A DNA stretch of 56,370 bases from Diplocarpon mali (lineage: Eukaryota; Ascomycota; Leotiomycetes; Helotiales; Drepanopezizaceae): the NCBI GenBank assembly GCA_024741835.1, contig JAENRP010000160.1, forward strand, positions 1 to 56,370. Direction: 5' to 3'. The notes beneath the pieces were generated by a model, which saw only the letters and a list, made by a program, of their open reading frames with translations, was not told the origin of the DNA and did not search any database. The translations under genes and the position numbers were made by a program. Below are positions 29,641-40,453 of the stretch, piece by piece (positions within the stretch are counted from its first letter, which is position 1; each line of letters opens with the position of its first letter).

Positions 29641-32600
29641 TCTTATTCCTTAAAACGTGAAGTTGCCTTAATAATAGAAGCTATTGAGATAGCTTTAAGC
29701 TTAGAGATAGATCAGCCTTCTTAAAAAGTAGACTTTAGTATTATAAGATACTTCTCTAGTATATAGAACGATTTTATTAAAATCAAGAAGTAGAATAACT
29801 TAAAGCAAGTTAGAATAGTAAATGGCGCGCTCTTAAAAGCAATTGGCTATAGAGACTGTATTATTAACAATAAACTAACGCTATATAATATATAGTACGT
29901 TCTATCATTTGGCAATACTCGACTTATATTGGTCTTAAAGCTCGGCGATAATAATATTACTATGATCTTTAGTAAAGAAGAGGCAAAAGGGTATTAAGGC
30001 GATAATATAGTATTTATTATACTATAGCTTAGTAGATTATTTACTTTATCTCGATTGTATACTGCTATTACAATTGAAGTAGATGAAAAGGCTATAAACC
30101 TTAGCCTTATATAACCTCTAGAACTAATTAATATAGAAACGATACTGCAAAACTCGAATAAAACAGATTCAGAGCTCTTCTATAAGAGACTAGGTCACTT
30201 TAACTATACTAAGCTAAAGAAGCTAGTTGACGACAACTATAGCTTAAATATAGAAGCTTAAATTGCTCTTAAAGGAGAGAGAAACTGCGAAAGCTACTTA
30301 GTAGGTAGAATAAAGGAGCAATTTAATAAGAAAACAGATATAAGAATAGATAAGATCTATAGAAGACTCTACGCTAATATATTAGGAATACTACTGCTAT
30401 TAATTAAAGGGTATCGCTACTTCCTATTAGTAATAGATAACGCTTGCAGATGCTATTAGATAAGGCTATTAAAGAATAAGAGCACTGATAAGATATAGCT
30501 AAAAATCAAAGACCTAAAGAAGCAACTAAAGATAGAGAACTCTATATTAGTAGTATACTAGAGGTCTGATAATAGTATAGGAGAGTTTAGAGGCAGATTC
30601 TTACTATAGCTATTAAAAGGAGGTATGATCCTAGAACCTTTACCTGCTTATAAGTATAGTTTAAATGGCGTTATCGAACGTTGGATATACGAAATTATAA
30701 AAATAGCTCGCTTTTGCATATATAACGCTAAGATGAATAGCTATATATGGTGCTACGCTATAGAATAGGCCTATAGGCTAAAGAATAGGAGGCTTATAAA
30801 GGCTCTACCTTTTAGAGAGCTAAAAGGCCTAACTCTATTAGAGGCGTACTTAGAACGTACTGAAGATCTCTTAAAAATTAGAGTATTTAGGTCTAGGGCA
30901 TTCCTATTAAATAATAGAGGAAATGGCCTAGGTAAGTTCGAGTTAAGAACTATAATAGGAGCTTGGATACTCGTAGGTATAATAAGCTTGAAAACGTATA
31001 AGCTATTAAATGTTAAGACTTTAAAAGAACTAATATCTGCTAATGTTAAATTTGACAAATACTTAACGTATAATGTAAGAGAAGTATAACTGTAGGAAAG
31101 ACCTTAGAATAAGAGGCTAGCATATGGTGCTATAAGCTCAATAAGACCTATAAGGCCAGTAGATATTACTAAAAGACCTCTTATAAGAGTTACAAAGAGG
31201 CTAGTATATAAAACTAAAAGAGTATATAGTACTAAAAGACCTGCAACGTTAGAGTCGTTAGAAAATAGGCAAATCTATAGCAATAAAGCTGAAGTAAGAG
31301 GTACTAAACCTCAAAGGGTAATAGAAAATATCCCTAAAGCGTCTGATCAACGCGTTCTAAAGCAAATAGAGACTCCTACCTCACGGTATAGCAAGAAGCT
31401 AAAGCCAAAACGAGTATTTGGCAAGATTAATACTTAAGAGAGTGCATTAACCTCTATAGGAAATTAACCAACTATTCCTATAGAGGTAATATTAGTATAT
31501 AACGCATTAAGTCAAAATCTAAAAGAATAGAGAGAAGTAATACTAAGTGAATTCGAAGCTATAAAATCAATAGGAACCTTTAAAATAATATTAGGTAAAC
31601 CTCCTATTAAAAGAAAGCTAATAAAATCGAGATTAGTTCTATAAAATAAGATCGTAAATAGAGTATTAGTAAAAAGGAAGGCTCGAATTGTACTAAAAGA
31701 CTATAAGCAATAGTATGAGGTAGATTACTTCAATACTTTTGCTAGCGTTATTAAGCATACAACTCTACGAGTTCTACTCGCCTTTGCAGCCTTAAGAGAT
31801 CTAGAAATCGAGCAAATCGATATCGATATAGCCTTCTTAAACGCGTACTTAGCTAAAGACGTATATATGGCTCTATTAAACGACGAATGCGACCTATTCT
31901 ATAAATTATACCCTTAACTTTAAGGAAAACAAGCCTATATCAAGCTTCTTAGGTTATTATACAGCTTAAAACAAGCACTTTGAGAATAGTGGCTATTAGT
32001 TAAAGATGAAATAGAGAAGGCTGGCCTATAAAGCGCTAAAGCAGATCCAAATCTGTTTATATAAGAAAATTAAGCTAATAATACAATTGCGTATATATTA
32101 GTCTTTATAGATAATATACTAATTATCGGAAAATAATAAGATTGCGATTACTTTAAAAAGAAGATTCTTAATACTTAGAAAGGAAAAGACCTAGGGCCAA
32201 TTAGCACCTTTATTAGAATATAAGTTAAATGAGATCGCAAGGCTAAAACACTATAAATTTACTAAACAGATTATATTAAGAAGATTCTTAATAGATTTGG
32301 GATAGCTAATTGCAAAGGGAACAACCTGCTAGCCTTAGCTAGTATAGTATTAAGGAAATTAGGTATAGATAAAGCTTATACTAATAAGCTACTACAACTT
32401 AAAGATATCTTACTTTACTAGCAGATTATAGGAAGCGTTATATACCCCTTAAACCTTATAAGGCCAGATATCTCCTATATTATTAACCAATTGGCATAGC
32501 ATATAGTAACCCCTTTATAAGATCACCTTTAAGCTATAAAACCCCTCTTGCGATACTTATAAAAGACTGCCGAAGATGGAATTATATATGGAAAAGGCGA

Positions 32601-33115
32601 ACCAAATCAATTCGACGCTTATATAGATGCCACTTAAGCTACTAAGAACGATAGGAAGTCATTCTAAGGCTGGCTTATTAAGTATAATAGAGGAGTCGTT
32701 AGCTAGGCTGCAAATAGGCAAAAATCTACTTCTTTAAGTAGTAAATAAGCCGAGATAATAGCAGCTTCTGATAGCTTAAGAGAGGTAGCTTAGATACTAA
32801 AGCTATTCGCCGACCTTAATATATAACTCGATCAATTACCTTATTTATAGCTTAATAACGAAAGAGCGAGATCTCTTACTAAAGAACGAAAATTTTCAGC
32901 TAAATCGAAGCATATTAACATTCGACACTTTTATATAAGAGACGATATAGTAACTAAAGGCAAGATAATAGTAGCTTATATACCTAGAAACAACAATATA
33001 GCAGATTCCCTTACAAAAGCTCTGCCAAGACCCGCTTTCGAGAAATACAAGGGTTATATAGGCCTACCAGAGCGAAAATCGACAAAAGAAGGCTATATAA
33101 AGGGAGGAAACCCAT
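29641..33115 (+). pseudogene. Copia-3 pol
   Basis: One main frame carries a degenerate protease (VDFSIIRYFSSI), the pre-integrase motif YKRLGHFNYTKLKKLV at about 30,180-30,230 with CESYLVGR (second Cys lost), and the integrase core (YRYFLLVIDNACRCY, then GVIERWIYEI). The RT (VLKDYKQ*YEVDYFNTF, LEIEQIDIDIAFLNAYLAKD, catalytic box FIDNILIIG at about 32.1 kb with Asp to Asn) is followed by RNase H (FDAYIDAT, then KHINIRHFYIRDDI and NNNIADSLTKALPRPAFEKY at about 32,995-33,050). More than twenty TAG/TAA codons stand mainly at Trp/Gln sites, so no product is expected. The C-terminal block is duplicated upstream at 28,172. Confidence 0.92.
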
Positions 33116-33180
33116 AGGAAAGCTATATATAGGAAGGAAACCTATAATACGACTATATAAAGGGTGAAAAGCTATAATAT
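33108..33180 (+). repeat. About 30-bp tandem repeat in the Copia-3 3' UTR
   Basis: About three degenerate copies of GGCTATATAAAGGGAGGAAA-type units lie before the 3' LTR. The upstream tail copy (about 28,277-28,390) has about four. The array may overlap the polypurine tract. Confidence 0.7.
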
Positions 33181-33200
33181 AGCTAAGTCAGAGGTACTCT

Positions 33201-33501
33201 TGTACTATAACGCACGGTTTTTATACTGCAGGGCGGCTGAACTCTATATAAGGGAGACGTAGGTGCCATATACTAAAGAGTATATTATAAGAGTTAATAA
33301 GGCCTAGACTATATAAAAAAAAAAAAAAATATGGGGCTCTTTACTCTGAGTTCTATAGAGCTTTGTAATAGGGGGCATATTAGAAATATACAAGGTACGG
33401 AGATTACCGCACAGAGCGGAGGCTAAGGCTTGGTAAGCCAACCTTGTATATATACTACTTCAGCTCTCTAGAACTAGAATCTACACCTTTCGATTCTGTC
33501 A
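33201..33501 (+). repeat. Copia-3 3' LTR (301 bp)
   Basis: It starts TGTACTATAACGCACGG and ends TTCGATTCTGTCA (TG..CA). It includes an A15 run at about 33,317 and GCCATATACTAAAGAGTATA. Confidence 0.92.
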
Positions 33502-33503
33502 CT

Positions 33504-33780
33504 TATACTATAACGCACGTTTTTATACTGCGGGGCGGCTGAACTCCATATAATAGAGACGTAGGTGCCATATACTAGAGAGTATATTGTAGGAGTTAAT
33601 AAGGCCTAGACTATATAAATAAAAAAAATTAGGGCGCTTTACTCTGAGTTTATATAGCTTTGGAGTAGGAGGCGTCTTAGAAATATACAAGGATCGGAGA
33701 TTAAGGCTTAGTAAGCATACCTTGTATATATACTCCTACAGCTCTAAAGAATTCAGAATCTACACCTTTAGATTCTGTCA
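33504..33780 (+). repeat. Second Copia-3-family LTR in direct tandem (277 bp)
   Basis: It begins TATACTATAACGCACG (RIP form of TGTACT...) two bases after the previous LTR and ends TAGATTCTGTCA. It lacks the ACCGCACAGAGCGG segment and is closer in that respect to the LTR at 1925-2093, so it is a subfamily variant and not a simple duplication of its neighbour. Confidence 0.9.
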
Positions 33781-33789
33781 CAAAATACA

Positions 33790-34400
33790 AGATCAATGAC
33801 ACTTGTTCACTAAATATGCTTCGTCTATCGACTCTAAAGAGGGAGAATGCTATTCTATAAGTTTCCTAAATCTCAAATGCTCGATTGCTTATATTTGATA
33901 GTAACCAACTACCTCCTAATTAGCAGTGGATTATTAGCAATAACAAAGAACTAGATATAGTAGATTCAGCATAGGCAAAACACCGTTACGATACCTGGGA
34001 AAGCTAGGGGAATATATATACAAAAGCATTGGTATTGGTTATTATAAGTTGAACCGAGAATCTTGAGAAGAAAATATTTGAACAGAGATGCGATGATATG
34101 AAAAAGCTTCTTCAGGACGAAAAAACGATAATAGAAGCAAAGACAAAAGTGAAATCGGAAGTTATAAAGGTGAATAGTTATCTTCAACTAGTACAAGGGT
34201 TGTAGAGAGATATAAAATAAAGTCAGATTGAGTGAGCCTTATTCGACATATCCAATCAGTTTATTACTACGAATCATGCTGAGAAGCTAGATAAGGCTCT
34301 TATTCATTTACGTATGTCTTCCCCTGTGGTCGAGAAAGTTTGCATATCCTAATCTCCTAAGTTGTTATATCTGTATTGCGCTTTTCTTCGGATTCCATCA
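33790..34400 (+). pseudogene. Unrecognised coding remnant with a coiled-coil stretch
   Basis: The + strand keeps protein-like text in shifting frames: DQ*HLFTKYASSIDSKEGEC at about 33.79-33.85 kb, DDMKKLLQDEKTIIEAKTKV and KSEVIKVNSYLQLVQGL at about 34.09-34.21 kb, and EKLDKALIHLRMSSPVVEKV at about 34.28-34.34 kb. The middle part has the charged heptad look of a coiled coil. The pieces do not join into one frame. No family is recognised, and it could be a decayed neighbour of the DUF3435 gene that converges on it. Confidence 0.4.
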
Positions 34401-34546
34401 ACCTCTCTTGTCTTGTAAGACTGAGACTTCTATGTTTATCTAGAGTATTTAATGAATTAGAACCTTGTAACAATATTTAAAGGATAGAGGTATATGGATC
34501 TTACCTTCCCGTTTCCGTTTCCGAATCCGACCGCATTTTGCTACTC

Positions 34547-37347
34547 CTATGCTCTGTCAAGCTTGGTACGTTTTGATCTTGCATTTGCGTCTGTGGAAAG
34601 AACACTAGCTTGCTGTTTGATGGGCACTTTTAGCAGGAGCAAGCCAGGATCATACTTTAGAAGATTGTAATAATGATGTTTTAGAGCATCCGCTGAACGT
34701 CCTGGGAATTCTTCTACAATGACTGACCATAGAACTCCTTTGCTCCTCATTTCTATAATCTGTTGGTCGTCTTTGGGCTTGTAATTAAATGCAAATCGCT
34801 TTCTCTTAGGAGAAAGTGTTACAGGTTTCTTTAGGTCCCTATAACGAGTGCGCAGTCCATCGATTGTGCGCCATAGGATTTTCTCTGCGATTTCGATCCA
34901 ACTGAAGCCTTCTCCTTTTAAGGATAGAATTTTTTGATCTTCTTTAATAGTGAAATACTTTCGGATAGGGGAAGGGCTTGGTTTAGGCCTTCGATGTTAT
35001 TTCGCAAGCTGAAAGCTGCTATTTTGGCAGTGCTCTAGTGGCGGCATCCTATTTTCGACAAGCTCTGAGAATGATTCAAGATTCGTCGGCATTTCTATAC
35101 TTGGATGTATCAGACTTGGAGTATTTGACGCCTCCGAATCAACTAAGATTAGATTATTGTCAGTTGAGTTCGGGTTAGAGCATACAGAGATCTTTCCCTT
35201 AGACATAGCCGTGGCGGACGCTGGGTCGAGAGCCTTTTGATTGGCATCCTGCAAATTCGATACATATATTTGCGAGGCTAAGCTTTCGTCAATTGAGTTT
35301 GATATATCTAGAGCGGTAAATGTAAGAGTGTCAGGTATAACAAGGGCGCATGGTATGTCGTTTGACAATTGCGCTTTGCCTATCGTCAATGAATCAGATA
35401 CATATAACGTGCAGCTGCATTTCTTTTCTCGTCGCTTTATCTTTCATAAGTAGTGTGCTATAAGGATCTGCATAGCTTTTAAAACTGAATCTTCTGAATC
35501 GTCCCCGTATAGAGCCTTAATAAGTTCTGCTCGATATAGCTTCTTGGCTTGTTAAGCTGACGGAAATTTAGCATAGATAGAGTTTGGGTCCTCAAAGTAT
35601 CATCTCTAAAGTCTTTTTATACATGTATACGGAGGTACTGGCGGCGCTTCCCAAGGATCCTAGTTTGGCCCTCTAACGCAGCTTTAATAGCAACGTAATT
35701 GTAACCTTGTTCCGGATCTATCTCTATGCTAGCGAGCTGTTCCTTTAACATATTCCTCTCTCTAATCAGTCCCTGGATTTCCTTATCATCATCTAAGATC
35801 CTTTTAAGCTTGCAAAATGGTATTTCAAGAACGTGGGGGTCTCTCTTCAGGTTCATAGATAGTACCTGAGATTTTCCTAGACGAGCCTTCTCTTTTCGAA
35901 ATATATTACCCGTGTCTACGGTCATCTTTTGAGACTAGTAAAATTTCCGGAAGATTTCATCAGTCTCACTATCATAGCCTATGAGTTTCTTCCTCCGTCC
36001 CGTAGGAGTGTTACCTACTAGAGTAAGTACAAATAGATAATAAAGTAAATGACTTTATACTTACCATCCTCAAGTAAATTTGCCATTAATCTACGAACAG
36101 CATAGAAAGTATAACGTTGTAGGAAGCCTACCTCTGCAAAGACTCTTTGAGCGTCTTGAGTAACTGAGCTACTACTCCAAGGTAGGTTCGGTGATAGTTC
36201 TTAACTACGAGAACACTTCATTCTTCGGAAGATAGGAATTTTTAGTTTTTCGGCCTTGAAACGAATATGCTTTTCATATGTATCTTCGTTACTTTGTTTA
36301 AAAAGATCCGCTGGAGAGTTTATACTATCGTCCTCGAAAGCATCATCTAAAAAGGCCAAAAGTAGGACCCAAAAGATAATACAGTAGGCAAGATCGGATC
36401 GTTGATAGTAAGTCTGTATAAGACTTAAAATTACTTAGCGAGACGTAAAATATTCGCGACTTTTAGTAATATACTCCTCTTTTAATCCCCTTTCCCCTTT
36501 ACAATTGTCAAAGGTAATCTCTAGCTTGAATCGTGGGCCTGTATGCGAGCTTGAGAAAGGGCGGAGTAATAGTTTGATATCCTATAAGAAGATCAAGCTA
36601 AATAAAGTCGGAAGCTTCGTTCTGCTACTCACCTTATAGCAAAGGGCAACTTCTTCATTGCGATAGCTCTCAGACCGTACAATCGCTCCGGGACGCTCCC
36701 TATGATCAGCGACGAGTAAGAACATAAGAATGAGCTGGACCCAAAGTCTCCAATTCTTATAGTTGTGAGGATCTTCTACTATAATATATCGGATTGCGAT
36801 TCTGAGATCGTCCCAGTCAGCATATTCCTTGTCGTATTTAAGATCTTGAAGGCCAAGCTCTTCGACAAGGTCGGTCCGTATATACTATAAGGTCATCAGT
36901 TCAACGATAAAGGCACTATAGTATAGAAGATGTATCTCACCTTGTTGACTGCTTGGAGATCACTATTTAGTATCTTATAATCATTGCATTTATTATATAG
37001 GTATACGAATCTTCCTATATTAAAGCAAAGCGTTTTGACATCTGCGAACTTAGCTAATTTGCCTTTACTGTTCACTGCACACCACCAAGCAAAGGTTCTT
37101 AGAATGTCGATTTTAGGACGAGCATCTAGATCAGTAAGAAGGGTTTTAAAACTATACAATATAAGCTTACATTAACCCCAAAAGTTGAGACAACGGCATT
37201 GACATACTTTTCCCACAGTTTATTCTGATCAAGGTACTAACGCTTGGACGGCTCTGCATAACGTCTCAGTTGCCATTCAACAGAGCCTTTCTCGTCTTGC
37301 AAACGTCGTGATTTGATGTCATTAAGTTTGGCTTAAAGGTCGAGCAT
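34547..37347 (-). pseudogene. DUF3435/FluG-type tyrosine recombinase with double Myb/SANT C-terminus, decayed
   Basis: The gene starts at the ATG 37,345-37,347 (MLDL*AKLNDIKSRR, codon 5 a CAA to TAA type stop). Three introns with fungal signals are recognisable: 36,885-36,940 (branch CTGAT), 36,582-36,632 and 36,015-36,064. DUF3435 landmarks in order are YIRTDLVEELGLQDLK, WVQLILMFLLVADHRERPGA, ESYRNEEVALCYK|DIKLLL across an intron, LEITFDNCKGERGLKEEYIT, and RYTFYAVRRLMANLLED, where the HxxR box has Tyr for His (CAT to TAT). A one-base loss near 35,604 shifts the frame into YFEDPNSIYAKFPSA. The frame then runs through a Ser/Asn-rich linker, a TAA at about 34,997, and two Myb/SANT repeats: FTIKEDQKILSLKGEGFSWI and LWSVIVEEFPGRSADALKHH. 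The usual C2H2 tail of FluG relatives is not seen. In Starship elements such recombinases mobilise the element. Confidence 0.85.
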
Positions 37348-37828
37348 TTTAATAGAAGGTAAGAAAGACGAGGTTCAGAGCTTTGCACGGCGAAATTGGG
37401 GCGTATAGTGAAATTTGAGGGGATGGAAGGGCTCCCAGAATATTCGAGGAGTAGGCGGCCATAGTTGGCAAGCTTTCCAATAATCTTCGAGTTGGAATTA
37501 CCAATGTCGAGAATTCGGAATAGCGATACGGTAACAAGAACTCGAACGCCGGTCTCTCTTCACCTAGAACCCGGTTAAGCGAAGAGTATAGAATACCCCG
37601 TCAAGGTCGGTGGCATTTAAAGGAAAACTTCAGAGGTAAGCTATCGCAAAGCAGTATTATTCCTCTTTTCGCAATGTCGCAAGATGGTAGATAGGAGGTC
37701 GTAGGATGGTAGACGGTATATCGTCGAGGAGCGCCTAGTGCTGAGGACAATATGGGGTGGGATATACATTAAGATTGCCGAGATCCCGTCGCCCGAAAAT
37801 GGTAGACCAACCCCGGGGTTCCGGTTCG
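37348..37828. other. Gene-free region upstream of the recombinase gene
   Basis: No convincing ORF. The GC content rises here compared with the retroelement block. Short repeats of AAGATGGTAGA/AGGATGGTAGA occur at 37,680-37,720. If the recombinase belongs to a mobile element, its 5' boundary would be expected in this interval, but no terminal sequence can be defined from one copy. Confidence 0.4.
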
Positions 37829-37909
37829 TCTTTGATGGTCTAACGGTCATGATTTCCGCTTGTCATCCGGCATAGCGCGGGAGATCGGGGTTCGACTCCC
37901 CGTAAGTCA
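37829..37909 (+). tRNA. tRNA-Asp(GTC)-like sequence with damaged acceptor stem
   Basis: The D-arm region is TGGTCTAACGGTCATGATT, the anticodon stem/loop is TCCGC-TTGTCA...GCGGG with anticodon GTC at 34-36, and the T-arm CGGGG-TTCGACT-CCCCG (about 37,886-37,902) is perfect. About 10 nt (TCCGGCATAG) separate the loop from the 3' side of the stem at the position where nuclear tRNA introns lie. The outer stem does not pair (5' TCTTTGA against 3' TAAGTCA), so the 3' end looks replaced just after the T-arm. It is likely a pseudogene, or a tRNA cut by an insertion at its 3' end. Confidence 0.6.
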
Positions 37910-39034
37910 TTGCATCCTACCTTAGCTTCCATGCGGCTAATTTGGAGCAGGTCAGAGAGATTCTGGTCTTCATGGCCCTGAGTCATACACTCAGACGTAC
38001 GCGAGGCCTCTTTAAACTTTTTTTAGAGGAATACAAATCTGATACTTGACTAATTGTTTATACTCAGGTAGATATCTAGACAGTAAATAGTGCCAGCCTC
38101 TCATTCAGCCTCAGGCTCCAATTTGACTTGTCTCAATTTGACATTTGAAGTCAGGCGTCCAGGCAACTATTACCAAGCCCACTAAGCAGATTTTTTGCCG
38201 AAATCTTGACAGGCAGCCAGAACTAGTATCTTTTCAAAGCGAGAATTTCGTCATACTCATAACAATTAAATCACAGTTGCATTAGTGAAAGCATTACTGT
38301 ACAAAAGACTCAGATGAGCTATCACTAATTATTTCATCAGCTAGCGGTGTGATTCTCACTTTGGGCTTACTCTAAATAATGACTGCGAGAAGTCGCAGTT
38401 TTACAAACGCAATCAAGGATGTGGCGTATTGCGCCCTTTTTTTTACTCTAACGAAAGAACTAGTGTTTACCTTTGGTTCACAGGATCCCAACTCCGTCAA
38501 CCAAGAATATGTAGTTATATAGGAAGAAGCGTGATATTGACAGGCAGACTGGGGTTGTTAAAATGTGTTCCACACATTCTTACTAAATTTGATATTTCCA
38601 AAGAGCATCATATAACCCTGGCAGGCGAACAGCTTCTTTTGAAAGGGTCCTATTCTAATAAGAAAGATACTTGCAGATGGTGACTATCACTATTAGAGCC
38701 TATAGAGGAAATTTCATAGAGAGTTCAAATTCAGGGGTCTACTTCAAGAATATGTCTTGCTATCTCCTCCTATTCTACCACATTGTCATGCGCCGTCTAT
38801 TCAAATTGCTAATAATCGCCACCTCAAACTCCCCTGCAGTAACCCTCAAGCCACCCCTCCGACTCCTATCTAATACAATCACCAACTCAAGCCCAGTCCT
38901 GAACCCCTTATAGAAAAATCCCTATTTATCTTCCAAGACCCTTTAACACGTGACAAATAACCACCGGGCCTCCAGTGCACAAAAACAATCCAACCTAACA
39001 ACAAACCTCCGTCTAAAGCGTCCAAATGTACCCT
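37910..39034. other. Gene-free interval between tRNA and gene island
   Basis: It has balanced composition without retroelement similarity. The two + ORFs of 80-84 codons at 38,429-38,683 and 38,671-38,913 have no family features and probably arise by chance. The right part (38,940-39,030) is C/A-rich and may hold the terminator region of the gene on the minus strand at 39,035. Confidence 0.45.
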
Positions 39035-40348
39035 TTATAGATCTAGCCAGGGGTGACTGAGTCCTTCACGTTCTCGGAATTGCTTCCAATAAGTGTCCAG
39101 GGTATCCTTAAGCTTTGGGTTGGCAATCGAGTATAGCCACCTTTGGCTATGATCGAAATGATAGCTGTGGTTTCGCTGATCAGGACCAGTGGGGTAGACT
39201 TTCATGTAGACCGTTTCCCAGCGGTTCTGTTCCTCGTTCCAGAACCTTGGTATTTTTTCGCTTAAAGTGCCATAGTATCCTGGGTCGATTTCCGAATTAA
39301 GCAGAACCTCGTTGATCCGCTCACACGTCTCTAAATCGAAAGACCAGCAGATATTCTTACACAGTTCAAAAGCCATGTCTCTGAAGGACAAAAGTTGGCC
39401 GCTTTTTCCATATACAGAGCGGTACTCTATAATGGCTTTCAATTCACCAATGTCGAATAGACGAAAGCGGATGTCGCTGTTTCCGTACAATGGGTGTAAG
39501 TGTCGGATCTGGTGAATCTTTTTAATGAGAATATCTCGCCCTTGAACCCAGATATGATATGGCATATCGGCCGGTCTTTCCAGGGGCGAGTTGTAGTACG
39601 GGTTTCTTATGAAACTGCACAATCCCAGCTTCGGCTCATACTCGAGTCCTGGAAATGTAAAAATTAACCCGTTGCCGAATGCCGAGATGTCGTCTTTGAA
39701 TCCCGTGGCTAGTCTCGAGATCGGTAGTGGTAGTTCTAGCTGAACCGGTTCGCTCGTGACAGGGATACGTGCCGGATGCGTTGGCGGGTTTGGCATCGTA
39801 TGAATGACGTTACTGATACCAGCTTGATTCGTCATTCCAGCCATCTCGGCAGCATGGCCTTGGTTGGACGCGGGCGTCGAAACTGGAAGTTGATCATGGC
39901 CTGGAACGGGCTCCAAAAACCCGCCGGAGCCCCAGGTCATAGCCGGCTGCTGAGAGTACATTGAAGAATTACAACTGGCTTCTGCTGCAGGAGTTGGTAC
40001 TCGTGCCACAGAACTAGATCTCCCCGGTGCTACGGAGAGGTAGTTGCCATGCTGAACAGACGAAAATGCTGGTACATCGTTGGGAATTTGGAAATCCACT
40101 CGGTGCCTGGCCTGGTATCGCGGTTTGGTCTGCAGCATGGAATTTTCCCCAACCATTCCAGCTCCGTCTAGGTTATGTTGCAGGTAAGGGACTCTCGCAG
40201 GAGGATGCTCATGACTGTCAGGATGACCGTGTGTGCCGCTGGAGGTCGCCAAACCAGCATTTGTTGGTGTTGCATGGGTTTGAGTGCTCGAAGCACGTCC
40301 GAGAGCGTCGTTGTAGCCACTGGGAACTTTGGTAGCACGGGTAGCCAT
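39035..40348 (-). CDS. Hypothetical protein, 437 aa, Pro/Ser/His-rich N-terminus
   Basis: The uninterrupted minus frame uses the ATG at 40,346-40,348 (MATRATKVPSGYNDALG); the longer version would need a TTG start. Residues 1 to about 200 are low-complexity and probably disordered (HGHPDSHEHPPARVPY, SMYSQQPAMTWGSGG). The C-terminal 220 residues look folded: ISAFGNGLIFTFPGLEYEPK, RPADMPYHIWVQGRDILIKK, FRDMAFELCKNICWSFDLE, ETVYMKVYPTGPDQRNHSYH, and it ends LSHPWLDL. No signal peptide or membrane segment is visible. I do not recognise the family; the disordered-then-folded layout is common in fungal regulatory proteins, but no DNA-binding motif is seen. The gene is unRIPped. A sequence gap lies 92 bp upstream, so a further 5' exon cannot be excluded. 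Confidence 0.75.
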   Translation of the reverse strand: MATRATKVPSGYNDALGRASSTQTHATPTNAGLATSSGTHGHPDSHEHPPARVPYLQHNLDGAGMVGENSMLQTKPRYQARHRVDFQIPNDVPAFSSVQHGNYLSVAPGRSSSVARVPTPAAEASCNSSMYSQQPAMTWGSGGFLEPVPGHDQLPVSTPASNQGHAAEMAGMTNQAGISNVIHTMPNPPTHPARIPVTSEPVQLELPLPISRLATGFKDDISAFGNGLIFTFPGLEYEPKLGLCSFIRNPYYNSPLERPADMPYHIWVQGRDILIKKIHQIRHLHPLYGNSDIRFRLFDIGELKAIIEYRSVYGKSGQLLSFRDMAFELCKNICWSFDLETCERINEVLLNSEIDPGYYGTLSEKIPRFWNEEQNRWETVYMKVYPTGPDQRNHSYHFDHSQRWLYSIANPKLKDTLDTYWKQFREREGLSHPWLDL

Positions 40349-40439
40349 TAGAACCCCTATGTGGACGAGCAAGTGATATTCCAAAGCTGGTTTGAGGGGT
40401 GTCAAGAGAATAATGGGAGTGAGACGTCCTCGAGGGGGG

Positions 40440-40453
40440 NNNNNNNNNNNNNN
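40440..40453. other. Assembly gap (14 N)
   Basis: A run of 14 N follows CGAGGGGGG. The homopolymer suggests a sequencing drop-out, and the true gap size is unknown. It lies in the upstream region of the gene at 39,035-40,348. Confidence 0.98.

Larger units (their letters stand above)
28421..33501 (+). mobile_element. Copia-3: Ty1/Copia element with truncated 5' LTR
   Basis: This + strand element is about 5.1 kb long with gag, protease, integrase, RT and RNase H in Copia order. It is bounded by a truncated 5' LTR (28,421-28,547) and a full 3' LTR (33,201-33,501), with a further LTR at 33,504-33,780. Stops at Trp and Gln codons are frequent but few frameshifts are visible. It is not part of the 6.4-27.7 kb stack and lies 490 bp to its right. 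Confidence 0.92.

Noticed and set aside
37540..37600. Second tRNA-like box (GTTCGAGTTC on the minus strand)
   Set aside because: A B-box-like motif is present but neither T-stem nor anticodon stem pairs.
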